From Sesamum alatum (Eukaryota > Streptophyta > Magnoliopsida > Lamiales > Pedaliaceae), in contig JACGWO010000011.1 of NCBI GenBank assembly GCA_034509735.1, positions 26,830,979 to 26,894,978 on the forward strand: a stretch of 64,000 bases of DNA. The letters run 5' to 3'. The position numbers were made by a program, and so were the translations under genes. Under the pieces are notes generated by a model. That model saw only the letters and a list, made by a program, of their open reading frames with translations, was not told the DNA's origin and did no database searches. Below, in pieces: positions 35,484 to 46,636 of the stretch (its first letter is position 1; each line of letters starts with the position of its first letter).

Positions 35484-37969
35484 CTAAAAGAACTCAAAGT
35501 CCAGAAACTTACCCCCAGATTTCATGTCTGTTCCTACTACCCTTTTGCTGGCGCTGCCTACCCCAGCTAAGTCCACCTGCCCGAACTTCTCGGGAAACTC
35601 GGCCTCGACGGGTCTTGGCACCTCCGGTGGAGTGCTGCATCGTATCAGAGCCCAGTTCACACCTTCAAAGAATGCGTGCTGCTTAATCTCAGTCGCTCCT
35701 CGTTTCACCCCAAGCCGGTTTTGTGGCTCCTTGACAAGCAATCCACGTATAAGGTCCCGACTAGCATAGCTCGTTGCTGGTGAGTCAGGGAATTTGAGCT
35801 GTTGTCCTACTACGTTGAAGAGTGTTGCTCGATTGCCGGAACCTTTGAATGGGGTTTTACCATAGAGTAATTCGTGTAAGAAGATACCAAATGTCCACCA
35901 GTCCACTGCGCTGCCATGGCCTTCACCCTTGATGATTTCGGGTGCCAAGTATTCGTGGGTTCCGACGAAAGACATGGACCGTGCTGCAGTAGGTTCTGCA
36001 ACGAGCTCAGGGAGAGTACGGGACGGGATTCCTGTATCAGTTCTTGACTTCCCGGATTTTTTCTTGCCTTTCTGAGGGAAAAGTCGGGGTAGGAAGCATG
36101 CTGGTTGAATGCATGCTGATGTTGGCTCGATACATGCTGGCTGCACACAGAATGCACCTCCTCGATCTGAATTGAGTGCGGAACTTCTGATTAGGGTTGG
36201 TGAAACAGCGCATCTAAGGGAAAGGTCAAAGTCAGAAAGCATAATGTGACCATCGTCACGAACAAGAACGTTTTCTGGTTTCAGGTCTCTGTATACCACT
36301 CCCAGCATGTGGAGGTACTCTAGTGCCAGAAGAACTTCCGCTGCATAAAATCTGCGTCCATTACAAAATTATACCATTAGTACTCGATTCATGCTCGTCC
36401 AGACATGCAAGAATAAAGTGCAAAAGCCCCAACTAAGGTGAAATCAAATGTACAAAAGGCCACTTCATTTAATGATGGAGAAATCAGGTTGCTCAACGGA
36501 TCAACTTATACGATCATAGTAAGTGTAACGAGGTAAGAACTCAACAAAGCAATCCCAGATCCGATTTCAAGTTTCCAGGTTGAGACACAACAATTCAAGG
36601 GTTGTAACTGACCTAAGATAAGCTCTCACATTCAAAGAAATCTGAGAATCAAAAGGTAGAATATTGAACTGGGAACTGAATAGAAAGTGTAATTGAAAAC
36701 GATGCAAGCTAGAAAACAAGCCGCATACCGTGCAGCATATTCTGAAAAATGTTTTCCTGGTTGGCGCTGCCTCAGGGTATGCAGGTCTCCTCCCGGACAG
36801 TATTCCATGACCAAGCAAGAAAATCTGTCCGTCTCAAAATGAGTGTACAATGTTGGCAAGAATGGATGGTCCAGCAACTGCAAGATTTCTCTTTCCGTCT
36901 GGGACCTGTTCAACTTGTTCCTGCTAGCAAGAGATGCCTTATCCATTACCTTCATTGCAAAGAAACAACGAGTTGAACTCAGCTCAGAGAGATACACACT
37001 TCCAATATCCCCACATCCAAGTCGTCTCAGTAATTTGAAATGGCTCATGCCTAAAATACCATCACGTGCTCGAATAGCAAGTATAGCCTTCCATCTAGGA
37101 TCGTTTCCTTTGTGAGGCTTATTTGCGCTGCCAGTAATGTTACTCCAGTTACTGTCATCACTGAGGCCGCTGCTGTCACTCGGTCGGCTAAGGCTAGTTT
37201 TGGTACTCTCAAGAGAATCCCCGGGAATGCTTCCTTTCATACTCTCATAGTTCCTGTCCACACTAAGCATACCGTCACTCATTATCCCGTCACTTCTATA
37301 TGTGCTAGCACAGCTATTGACAATGCTCATAGTCCTAGCAACACCAAGACTATCAATGCTACTGTGCGGACTAACATTGCCACTCGGAGGTAACGAAGCA
37401 TCCCATATACATTCTTTTTCCTCAGAATCTGGGAGCGGACTGGCGTCTGTATTTTGTGACGGACGAGAAACTGCAAATGGGGATGAGACGGCTGCTAAGT
37501 CGTTGGGCTCTTCAACCAAGCTCTCAGCAGGTGAAAGCAATGGGCTCTGTTTGATACTTGGTACCCGTATTGAAAGATCCTCCAGAAACGGGCCCTTCTT
37601 GGATAGGCTTTTAACCAAGCACTTTCCATCCCCATTGTTCCGACCAATCGGTACATAGACCGGTCTCATGATGTCCGTGTCTACAGGTTCAGGAGGGTGA
37701 CTCACACCATGAAATGAGGTAGAGCCACTTTCCTCAAACGAATCATCACTGAGTTTAAATGAAAGAACCCCGGGCATGAGATCTTCCTCCTCCTGTAAAA
37801 AGCTCTTCCCTTTCCATGCTTGTGCAGCGACACGTGGATCCAGCTCATGAGATTCCTGCAACTTGGATGGTTTCCTAATCTCTTCCAACAACGTCGGGTG
37901 AGCCTTCGTCCCTTTACTGCCACGGGGCAATTGCCCGGGAAGTAACCGCAATTCGGGGATCTTTTCCAT
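35484..37969 (-). CDS. AGC-VIII serine/threonine kinase, D6PK/AGC1 type
   Basis: Plant AGC kinase of group VIII. D6PK relatives sit at the plasma membrane and phosphorylate PIN auxin carriers; substrates of this copy are not known. Two coding exons, 37969-36729 and 36351-35484, join in frame to 702 residues. Residues 1-307 form a Ser/Pro-rich N-terminus. The kinase core starts about 311: glycine loop GCGDIG (318-323), catalytic lysine AMK (340), YRDLKPEN (434-441), and DFD instead of DFG (454-456), the mark of AGC-VIII. An insertion between DFD and APE (about 458-545) is rich in Cys/Pro then Lys ([18 protein letters not shown]), as in D6PK, where a basic insert guides membrane binding. GTHEYLAPE and [13 protein letters not shown] follow. 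The C-terminus ends FLDFEFF, a PIF-type motif for PDK1 docking. The intron position between the two kinase halves is usual for the group. The first family-like ATG is used; GTG just upstream is not a start. Confidence 0.94.
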
Positions 37970-38016
37970 ATCGATCACCGAATATCATTACAAGCCCCTC
38001 CCTTTATTAGATTACT

Positions 38017-38885
38017 CTGCAAGGAACAAGAAAGAATTTACAACCACTATCCAACAAAACTTGCTTCAAACAAACCTATTACATAACATACTCGGATCAA
38101 AATGAGCCAATAAACTCAAGAAAATAATAAATTGAATCGTCACGACATCCCTGCAAAATTCACACAACCAAACTAATGCCATACAAAGGACTGCTGTCAT
38201 CAAAATCTAAACCATAAACTGAAAATCTTAATCTCAAATAGCAAAAACTTCATGTTTCCATACATAACCTTGACCTGAAGTAAATTACTGGTAAAAAGGA
38301 AAAACAAAGAAATTTTCCAACTTAGAGAAAAAGAGAACTCAGCGTGCATACAAGCAGATCTTCGGGTTACAAAACAATTAACTAAATTGTTTAATTATCA
38401 CTTATAATACCATAATTCAACATACTACGATCATCAAATATTTCATAAAAACGACTTAAAATGCAAATCCGTAAAACAACCACCTCCTCAATGCCAAAGC
38501 TTCTAAAATAGCATCAGTGTTTCATAATTGTAAAAACTTAAACTCCCAGCTCAAATTAGCAACATGACGCGATTCTCTTCAAATTACCTTACTGATTTCT
38601 GGAAAAAAAAAAAAAAAGAAAAAGCCAAATTCAAGAATGTACGATTGTAGGCGTACATAGCTAAACATCAAATATACACAAAGAATGAAAGAAAAGAAAA
38701 AAAGACTCGGGGACAAGAAGAATTACTTTTACTTAGATTCCACGCAAATACCATAACCCAATAAATTAGAAACAAAAATGGCATTCGAACAAAAGCCCAG
38801 AAGCCGACCAGAACATCAGAAGAGACGTTTCAGTCTCAAACGGAAAACTGAAGAGGACCCATCAACGTAGCAGCAAAGAATTTAC
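38017..38885 (-). other. Probable intron in the kinase 5' UTR
   Basis: On the minus strand an acceptor TTGCAG lies 48 bp upstream of the kinase ATG and a donor AGAG-GTAAAT near 38886, enclosing 869 bp of AT-rich, non-coding sequence. The 5' UTR would then continue upstream through a GC-richer block (38886 to about 39170). Inferred from splice signals only. Confidence 0.55.
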
Positions 38886-39382
38886 CTCTAGAGCAAAGAA
38901 AAGTTTCGCGGGATGAAGGAGGATGGCGAAGATGGGAAGAGAGAGGTGGAGGTGGCCCAAAAACAGGTAAGAACTAATGAGGCGACAGGCGTATCAGTTG
39001 TTTGTTCAAAGATTGCAGCAGCAGCAGCAGCAGCAGCTTTTGATTACATGGGGTGGTGGGTTTTCTTTAGCAGAAGAATGTGTAATTGTAGTAGGAAAGG
39101 AAAAGAAGAATGTGTAGCGGGGAAGAGTGATTGGGAGGTATGAGGAGAGGAGCAGGAGGAAGACTGGAAGAGCATTAGCTTTTGCCTTTTGTTTAATTCC
39201 GTATTTCTATTCTTTTGGGGCGTTGGGCGCTTTAGTCATGTGTTCACTGTGATACACTGCTGAAAAAGGAAGCCCTGTGTGTGCTGGTAGTGGTGATGGT
39301 GGGGTGGGGGTAGTCATGTAGGCTCAGCCCAAGGACTATTCTACCCCTGCATCCTTTTTTTTTTTTTTTTTTTCCCTTTGTT
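38886..39382 (-). promoter_or_regulatory. Kinase 5' UTR first exon and promoter side
   Basis: The block is richer in GC than its surroundings and lies upstream of the probable 5' UTR intron. It contains a GCA microsatellite (39018-39036) and a T-run at 39354-39373. The transcription start cannot be placed. Confidence 0.4.
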
Positions 39383-39642
39383 GTGGTAAATTACATGATC
39401 GATCCTGAAGTTAAATCCAAATACATAAACACCTCGTACATTTTGCAAAATTACGAATACCCTTCTTGAGGTTGTAGGTGTTATTACAATTATACTCCCT
39501 CTTCATAGGCAAAAGCTTACATAAACAAACACCCCCAAAAATATTAGATTAACACTCTTTAGGGGGTGTACTTGTAATTTTACAAAAGACATGGGATGTT
39601 GTGTATTTAAATCTAAATTCAGGGGGTGTTAATACAATTTAC
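39383..39642. repeat. Inverted-repeat element, family H, about 260 bp
   Basis: Starts GGTAAATTACATGATC and ends GTTAATACAATTTACCC. The middle pairs ACAAACACCCCCA with GGGGGTGTACTTGTAA. No ORF, and no clear duplication because T-runs flank it. Confidence 0.6.
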
Positions 39643-42473
39643 CCTTTTTTTTGTTAATAGTCAATTAATCCAGCTAAAGTCTATGTTTAGGTGTCATTTT
39701 GTACCTCTTTCTCCAGAATTGAATCTTTTATTTCAGATCATATTACATCTTCTATTTTCATGTAACATATTGATGCGTGCAAGAATCGCATGTCCGAGAA
39801 AGCTCTTGGACTTGAAGTCTTTGGGTCGATTTCTTGTCAAGCTTAGAAAGGAAATTTGAAAAAAAAAACGTTAGCACTTCGACGCTCAAGTTAGTAAATA
39901 GCTTTGGGATAATAAAGCTTAAGAAAAGAGCGCTTAGCAATTATGTAACCAGTTGCGAAATGGTATAATTATGAGAGCGATTTTGCAGTTGGATGTGTGC
40001 TTGTGTTGGTAAAAGATACAGTACCCTCGGTCGGTGGGGGTGTAAGACTTGTTTTTATAGATGCAGTTCCCCATTTGGATGAAGAGGCATGACACTCAAG
40101 GACTCAGGCTGACGGTTGTAGGGGATAGATCCGCTCGAATTCGGAAACAGTTGGTGAAGATCTTAAAAAGTCATGTTTTTTGAGGAGTATTTAGACGACT
40201 AAGTCTCCAAGGGCGATGAATCCTAGGGAACCGTTGAGATGTGGGGCTATCCTACCCATCACCTCATGCTTTGTCACAACCTACGTGGTCGCTCCCCTGT
40301 TTCGTGGTCTTCTAGCATTTATGCGTGAAGCCACCCTGGCGAACATAAGGCCCTTTCTTCCTTATAGGTCGTTGGGCATGTGTGGTGGACTATCTAAAAA
40401 TCCCAATAGGGTACCTGCGCTTAAGGCGCCTTATTCATCGGGCCTCATGTCTCTGAGAAATCCTCATTGGGCCTTATGTCCTCTTGGACTTCACATCTTT
40501 GAGTGGCTTTTCCTGGTCTTTTGGGCTTACGGGGCCTTCGAAATCGAGTTTCTTGTTTAGATCGACCACTTTTATTGTGTATCACATATGCATGTCATGT
40601 GTATAACGTTTACATTATTTATATTTTATGTGTACTTGGGTCAAAGATACTACAAATTTCGAATGACCTTCAAGAGAATTCTAAGATTTAAGGGGACTAA
40701 CCTGCAAGGAGGGATAACACATTATGCTTAAGTCAGTAAAGTATAAAATGAAAGAAAAATTTAAATATACGATGAGAATAATGGTGATTTGTGAAGAATG
40801 ATGGATATTAACTCATGTGAGTGATATAATCCGTGTAAAAATGAGCAAAGCTACCTGACAAGTAGTAAAAATGAGTGTAATAGTATGTAATTGCTAAAGA
40901 GAAAGTGTTGAATAGATGTTACCAAGACTTGATCCTGAATGACTGCACAATAGTTCAATTTATAGCCGTTTGGAGAGTTGGATTCGGAAGTATGTTGCTG
41001 AGTGTCATATACCATTGGGAATCCCTTTGAGTTGGCTACTATCCAGAACAAATGGTTTGTGATTTGGATAGATATTGAAATAGATGTGACTATTTTACCA
41101 AGTCATGCCAGGTCTGCTGAGATTTCTGTAAAGCTGTTACTTGTGGCTTATCAGCTTAATTCCCATCCAATCCGTGAAAATCTAAGTGAGATCTTTTAGC
41201 ATGACGTTTCTTGATGCGTTGACAAGCTAAATGACATGCCCATCCAGCTATATGATGACTGTCTAACTGGAATTAACTTGTTTCTTCGGCTTGTCAATTC
41301 AGTGAAACAGAAAATAGACACTGTGGACCTTACCTTTCTAACTGATGGACCAGCCAGTTGATAACCAGTTGGATTGATGGAGGATGTCTCTGGGCTTTGG
41401 ACCATGAAGGATTTTGAGGGCATTAATTTTATTTAAGGAAAAATTATATACACGTGATATGTATATATTAAATGAAATAAAAGATGCAACATGATTTGAA
41501 ATAGAAAATTCAATTCACGCTTCTCCCATTAATAAAACTATAAATGAAATAAAAGATACAACATGATTTGAAATAAAAAATTCAATTCATGCTTCTCCCA
41601 TCAATAAAACTATAATTTGGATTTTAAATTTTACTCTTTTCTCCAATAACTTGGGAAACTTTGCAGTTATCAAATAAATTAATTTTATTATTTATTGTTA
41701 TATATACTTGTTAATATATGATATTTACTCGAAATCAATACAAATGGATACATAAAAATGTAAGGCTTTGAGATAACTCATTTTGAGAAAATATATACAA
41801 GGCGATCCGATGATTTTGAGAAAAAGTGCGCCCATAGCAAGAGGATAGGCGAGAAAAATAAAATTAATTTATTAAACAAACTACTTATTCGATAATAACA
41901 GAAGAAATATTGAAAATAAAATTCTTAATTTTTTTATTAATACAAAATATTTATCAAAAAAATCATAAATAGACTATAAATGTCTATGAATAAAGAAATA
42001 TTAATAAAATCGAATAATCAAAAGATGGTAATTTTTTTTAAAAAAAATAAGTACAGTAAAAACATTTTAGACAATTCATATTACTAGACAAATTTAATCA
42101 TTTTTTGGTAATTGGTTATACCAAGCCCACTAACTTACTGGGAAGGGCAATTTAGTAAACGAACAAGTGATGAGTGATGAGCTGGCTCTGCCTATAAGTA
42201 TAATAACGGGCAGCGAGACATATAGGGGCAGTAACGTCTATTCACATGCTAGTCTGGGTGAGGGGGTGTGTGTGGGTGTGGCAATAGCAGACAGGAGGTC
42301 TGGCAATTAAAAGAAAGTGGGGACCACCGGCCGACCGTTATGGCCCAGAGGGCGGGACCCACACCCTCTGCCTCCTCCGCGAGAGAGACCTGACCCGCCA
42401 GCGACGGCAGAAGCGACCGCCTCTCGCTCTCCCTCTCCCCCCACCTTTCCCATTCTCACCTCTACTATTTTTT
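39643..42473. other. Spacer without a recognised gene
   Basis: The stretch 40200-40560 is richer in GC and open for 114 codons on the plus strand but matches no family I know. 41440-41620 has a local direct repeat of about 80 bp (AATGAAATAAAAGATGCAAC and AATGAAATAAAAGATACAAC). 42310-42460 is a CG-rich pocket. None supports a gene. Confidence 0.4.
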
Positions 42474-42482
42474 TTTTATTTA

Positions 42483-43349
42483 GGATAAATTACAACTTAC
42501 TTCCCTGAAATTTAACATAATTATAAATACCTCATTGTTGTTTGGAAAATTATAAATACATCTCTAAGATTCATAATCGTCTAACAAATAACTCATTTTT
42601 ATCCATTTTTATAAATAAACTGACCAAAATGCCCTTTTACACTGAATTATTTTTTCGGGTAAATTACATCTATCTCCCTTGAAGTTTGGCATAACGATAA
42701 ATACCCCCTCGTTGTTTGAAAAATTAAAAATACCCCCCTGAGGTTTGTAATCGTCAACCAAAGGCCTGAAATTGATCATTTTACCCTAAAGTTTTTAGTT
42801 AAATTGTAGAAAAATCAGCCGAGATAAATTGCATTATTAACTCCTCTGTGTAAAAAACTTTAAGAACTTCTCTCTGCGCATTATAGTCCAAAAAAAATAA
42901 AAAATTTTAAAAATTAAATAAAATACAAAAGGCATTTTGGCCAGTTCACCCATAAAAATAAATGAAAATGGGTTATTTATTAGATGGTTACAAACCTCAG
43001 AGGGGTATTTGTAATTTTTTAAATAATAAGAGGGTATTAGTAATTATGCCAAACCCCAGGGGAGGTAGATGTAATTTACCCTATTTTTATTTAATTCTTA
43101 AAAAAAAAATTGGACTACAATGCGCAATGAGAGGTTTCTTAAGTTTTTTACACAAAAAAAGTAATAATGCAATTTGCCGCGGCTAATTTTTCTATAATTT
43201 TAATAAAAAAATTAAGGGCAAAATAGTCAATTTTATGCATTTGGTTAAAAATTACAAACCTCAGAGGGGGAGTGTATTTATAATTTTTCAAACAACAAAA
43301 GGTACTTGTAATTATGACAAACCTCAGGGGAGGTGACTGTAATTTACTC
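42483..43349. mobile_element. Outer family A element, hosting an inner copy
   Basis: Starts GGATAAATTACAACTTAC and ends GGTGACTGTAATTTACTC, flanked by a perfect 9-bp duplication TTTTATTTA (42474-42482 and 43350-43358). Its own sequence is 42483-42656 plus 43082-43349, about 440 bp when joined, the same size as other family A copies. The inner copy 42657-43081 sits in its middle. Confidence 0.9.
42657..43081. mobile_element. Inner family A element, 425 bp, nested
   Basis: Starts GGGTAAATTACATCTATCTC and ends GAGGTAGATGTAATTTACCC, an inverted end of about 20 bp with few mismatches. The flanks TATTTTTTC and TATTTTTAT share 7 bases, a possible decayed duplication. It interrupts the older family A element 42483-43349. 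No ORF. Confidence 0.85.
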
Positions 43350-43982
43350 TTTTATTTATTATTCCAAAATCATTTACAAATAAATATTATTATACTATGT
43401 TGTAAGTCAAAATTAATAAAATAAAATAAAATAAATATACCATTAAATGTTAGTTTAAAAGTAAAACATATTTTGATTTTAATTTTTTTTATGATAAAAA
43501 ATTGGGCAGTTTAAACTCCAATCACCCGAAACGAACCACGAGAACTGAAGGTTGTTTAATATAATATCGATGATTTTTAGTTCTAGTGGAAATAAAAAAC
43601 AAAATAAAGATACTCCCTATTCAAAAAAATTGTAGAATTTTTTAATAATAGTTAGAAATTATACAAAATAAAATAAGAGAGAAAGTGTATTTTTACAATT
43701 TTCATATTTATTTATTATAAAAAAAATGAGTGACTTCCGTTCTGATCATTAAAAAAACAACGAAGTAATTACGGATATATCCATTGACAGAATTATTACG
43801 TAAATAGAAGCAATCAAATACACAATCTTTTGACATTGAATCTATATAGTCTATCTATTTTTCTCCAGCAATAAATGGAACTATACATTAATAATAATTA
43901 TTATTATAGTGATTTAAGTAAACAATAATAATATTGAGAAAAAAAAAGGTAAAGATTGATGGAGGACAATATACATATATAT
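43350..43982. other. AT-rich spacer, nothing recognised
   Basis: No gene and no clear element apart from the duplication copy at its left edge. Confidence 0.4.
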
Positions 43983-44050
43983 AGGGTAAATTATAACGAA
44001 CTCCTTTAAAATTTGACATAATTATAAATACTTCAACATTGTTTCGAAAA

Positions 44051-44953
44051 GAATTAAATGCAGATACCCCCAACGAATGGGGTCATTTGCACTTTGCCCC
44101 CAAACTTTTATTTTGTTGCACTTTACACTTTTCGGGGAATATTCCAGGGAATAATTTTAGGTTGTGTAAAATAATAAGTGTTAAATGCAAACACTCTCCT
44201 AACGTATAGGGTCAGTTGCACTTTGCCCTCCAACCTTAAAGAAACAAATAAATTTAAAGAAAATGGAGAAAAATTACAAATAATAGAGGAAAAAAATGGA
44301 GAAAATTAAAAGGTATTTTTGGTAATTTTCGAACAACGATGAAACATTTGTAATTATGTTAAATCACAGGGGAGACGGTTGTAATTTACCCAAAATAAAA
44401 ATTTCTTTCTCACTTCGAATAGTTTGGCAATGAACTTACGTGCATTACAACCCAACTTGTTAATTTACAATCCCAGATAAACAACTTCACATCACAGATT
44501 TGGACAACATACATACATTACATGCATAAAAGAGGCGAAATTGAATTGAAAAAAGAAAAGAAAAATTGTGTATTTTTGCCGGTGTCACCATCAAGCAGAT
44601 GTGTGTATTTCTACCAGCACCAATATTATATTTTGGTTAATAATGTGATGTTGTTTATACGTAGATCAGGCTTTGAATATTTGTTTTTTAAAAAAAGTTG
44701 GGGGTGGGGGTGGGGGTGGGGTGGGGGGGGGAGGGGAAGGTGCAACTGACCTCATACGTTAGGGGGGTATCTGCATCTAACCCTTACAATTTTACTCAAC
44801 CCAAAATTTATTCCTCGGAATATTCCATTATTATTCTCCAGAAAATGCAAAGTGCAACAAAACGAAAGGTTGTGGAACAAAGTGTAAGAAAAAATGGTTG
44901 GGAGACAAAGTGCAAATGACCCCATACGTTGGGGGGATGTCTGCATTTAACCC
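44051..44953. mobile_element. Family F long inverted-repeat element, 903 bp
   Basis: Starts GAATTAAATGCAGATACCCCC and ends GGGGGGATGTCTGCATTTAACCC-like, flanked by a perfect 9-bp duplication TTTCGAAAA (44042-44050 and 44954-44962). The arms, about 44051-44231 and 44732-44953, are inverted copies through GGGGTCATTTGCACTTTG, TTTTGTTGCACTTT and GGTCAGTTGCAC. The interior of about 500 bp has no coding sequence but includes a piece resembling a family A right end (about 44300-44391) and a G-rich tract. Confidence 0.85.
44699..44740 (+). other. G-run tract, possible G-quadruplex
   Basis: Four or more runs of four to nine G separated by single T or A bases, within the interior of the family F element. 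Confidence 0.7.
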
Positions 44954-45142
44954 TTTCGAAAATTACCAATACCTTATGATTTTAACGAGCATCCAACAAC
45001 TAGCCCAATTCGTTAGTTTTTGTTAAGGTTCCATCCACTTTTGTTGTGAACTGACCAAAACGTTCTTGTGGACTTATAATTTTACTTTCTGAAATTTTTT
45101 AATTTTTTTTATGGACTAAGTGGACAATTGTCTTTAAATAAA

Positions 45143-45420
45143 GGGACAATTATATTTACATCCCCTAACCTATGACTGTTTACACAAACTATCCTCCCCT
45201 TTCGAATAATTACACATACACCCACTAGAAATGTAAGCATTATTTACACAACCAACTCTACTTTTTAGAAAATTACATTTACACCCCTCAAAAGTATCGA
45301 CATTATTACACAAACTTTCCCTATTTTTTGCTATTAAGGATGGTTTTTATAATTATGCAAAAGATATGGATGATTTTTGTAAATAGACCATAGATTAGGG
45401 GATGTAAATGTAATTATCCC
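45143..45420. mobile_element. Family C MULE-type element, 278 bp, nested
   Basis: Starts GGGACAATTATATTTACATC and ends GATGTAAATGTAATTATCCC. The flanks TTAAATAAA (45134-45142) and TTAAGTAAA (45421-45429) match in 8 of 9 bases. It has the same phrase order as 34951-35228 and 58797-59072. Confidence 0.85.
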
Positions 45421-45571
45421 TTAAGTAAAAAAAAAAAAATACAAGAAGCCAAAGTTGATAATTATAAGCCTTCATTCAAAAGTTACGTAATTTCATCAAA
45501 TATTATGTGGTATTCATAATTTTTCAAATAATAATGAAGTATTCGTAATTATATCAAATTTCAGCTCGTTG

Positions 45572-45572
<1 letters not shown>

Positions 45573-45605
<33 letters not shown>
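45573..45605. repeat. (AT)n microsatellite
   Basis: About 16 AT units. Confidence 0.9.
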
Positions 45606-45609
<4 letters not shown>

Positions 45610-46359
45610 AAGGTGAAGAGATAGAAGGGAGGAAAAGGACGTGTGAGAGGGCATGGTGATGAATTAGTGTACAAAGAGCAGAAGAATAAGAGTGAGTGAT
45701 AACAGAAGCAAGCAATCTTCACTCTTCTGCCTTTGGTCGGCTTTCCCCCTTATTTTCTTGTCCTAACCCTTGTTCCCACTTCACTACAATTTACCCTTCT
45801 CTCTAATCTTTTCTTTCTTTCTTTCATTTTTTTTCCCAAAAAAAAAAAACAAAAACATTATGTTATTAGAGCATAAAATAATAAAAATAATGTGAGTTGT
45901 ATTACATTATAATGAGATTTATATTATGGTCGATATACCATAATTTACACTTTTTGGTGTTTTTAAACTCAAATCATATAACAAAAATAAAAATGATAAA
46001 AAAAATTAAATTTTTTTGAAGAAATTGTTTTTCGGGGAGGATAAAAGTCTGAAAATGACCTATTTTATGTTGTTTGCCAACGAAACTTTAAATAATTATA
46101 ATTTTTTTTTGTTCAAAACGAGTTTCGTGATCATTTATAGAAATATAAGTTCAATTTGTATATATCTGAACTTCAATGAGTCCAAATATTTTCTGAATGC
46201 ATCCGCCTTTTATTCTATAACAACAAACTTATTTATTCGATGCAAATAATAGGAATGAGTTGCACTATATGTTTTTGTTTAAATTTATATTTGTTTTCTA
46301 ATCTTTTGGCAAGAAATCACTACAATTATAATTAATTACTTGTGTGGATTTAATAAATT
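45606..46359. other. Spacer, nothing recognised
   Basis: 45620-45830 is less AT-rich than its surroundings, with purine then pyrimidine bias, but holds no coding region. Confidence 0.4.
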
Positions 46360-46636
46360 GGTATAATTACATTTACACATTTGAATTATGGTCTATTTAC
46401 ACAAATCACTCATATCTTATACATAATCATAGAAACTACCTTGGGTAGCCTAAAATCACGATAGTTTATGTAATGATATTGACGTTTTTTAGGGTGTATG
46501 TATAATTTTTTTAAAAATAAGGATGGTTTATGTAAACGAGTTGACGTTTCTGGTGAATGCACGTTTAATTTCTCAAAAGACATGAGTAATTTTTATAAAT
46601 AGACCATAGATTAGAGAATATAGATACAATTATCCC
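46360..46636. repeat. Inverted-repeat element, family C, about 277 bp
   Basis: Starts GGTATAATTACATTTACAC and ends ATACAATTATCCC, with ATGGTCTATTTACACAAATC and its mirror near 46590. More diverged than the other family C copies; no duplication found. Confidence 0.7.

Larger units (their letters stand above)
43983..45575. mobile_element. Family G element split by two later insertions
   Basis: The outer pieces 43983-44050, 44954-45142 and 45421-45575 read in order like the unbroken relative at 57518-57975: GACATAATTATAAATA, then ACGAGCATCC / CCATTTCGTTAG-like words, GTGAACTGACCAAAA, then ATTCATAATTTTTCAAATAA and a degenerate right end at the AT microsatellite. Two separate elements (44051-44953 and 45143-45420), each with its own duplication, are inserted in it. 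Confidence 0.7.

Noticed and set aside
40216..40560. A 114-codon plus-strand frame in the spacer
   Set aside because: No family resemblance, no splice context and no relatives recognised; left as a note only.
45640..45760. Purine-rich stretch with AGAGTGAGTGATAACAGAAG, considered as a microRNA precursor
   Set aside because: It does not match a known plant microRNA and I could not see a proper stem.
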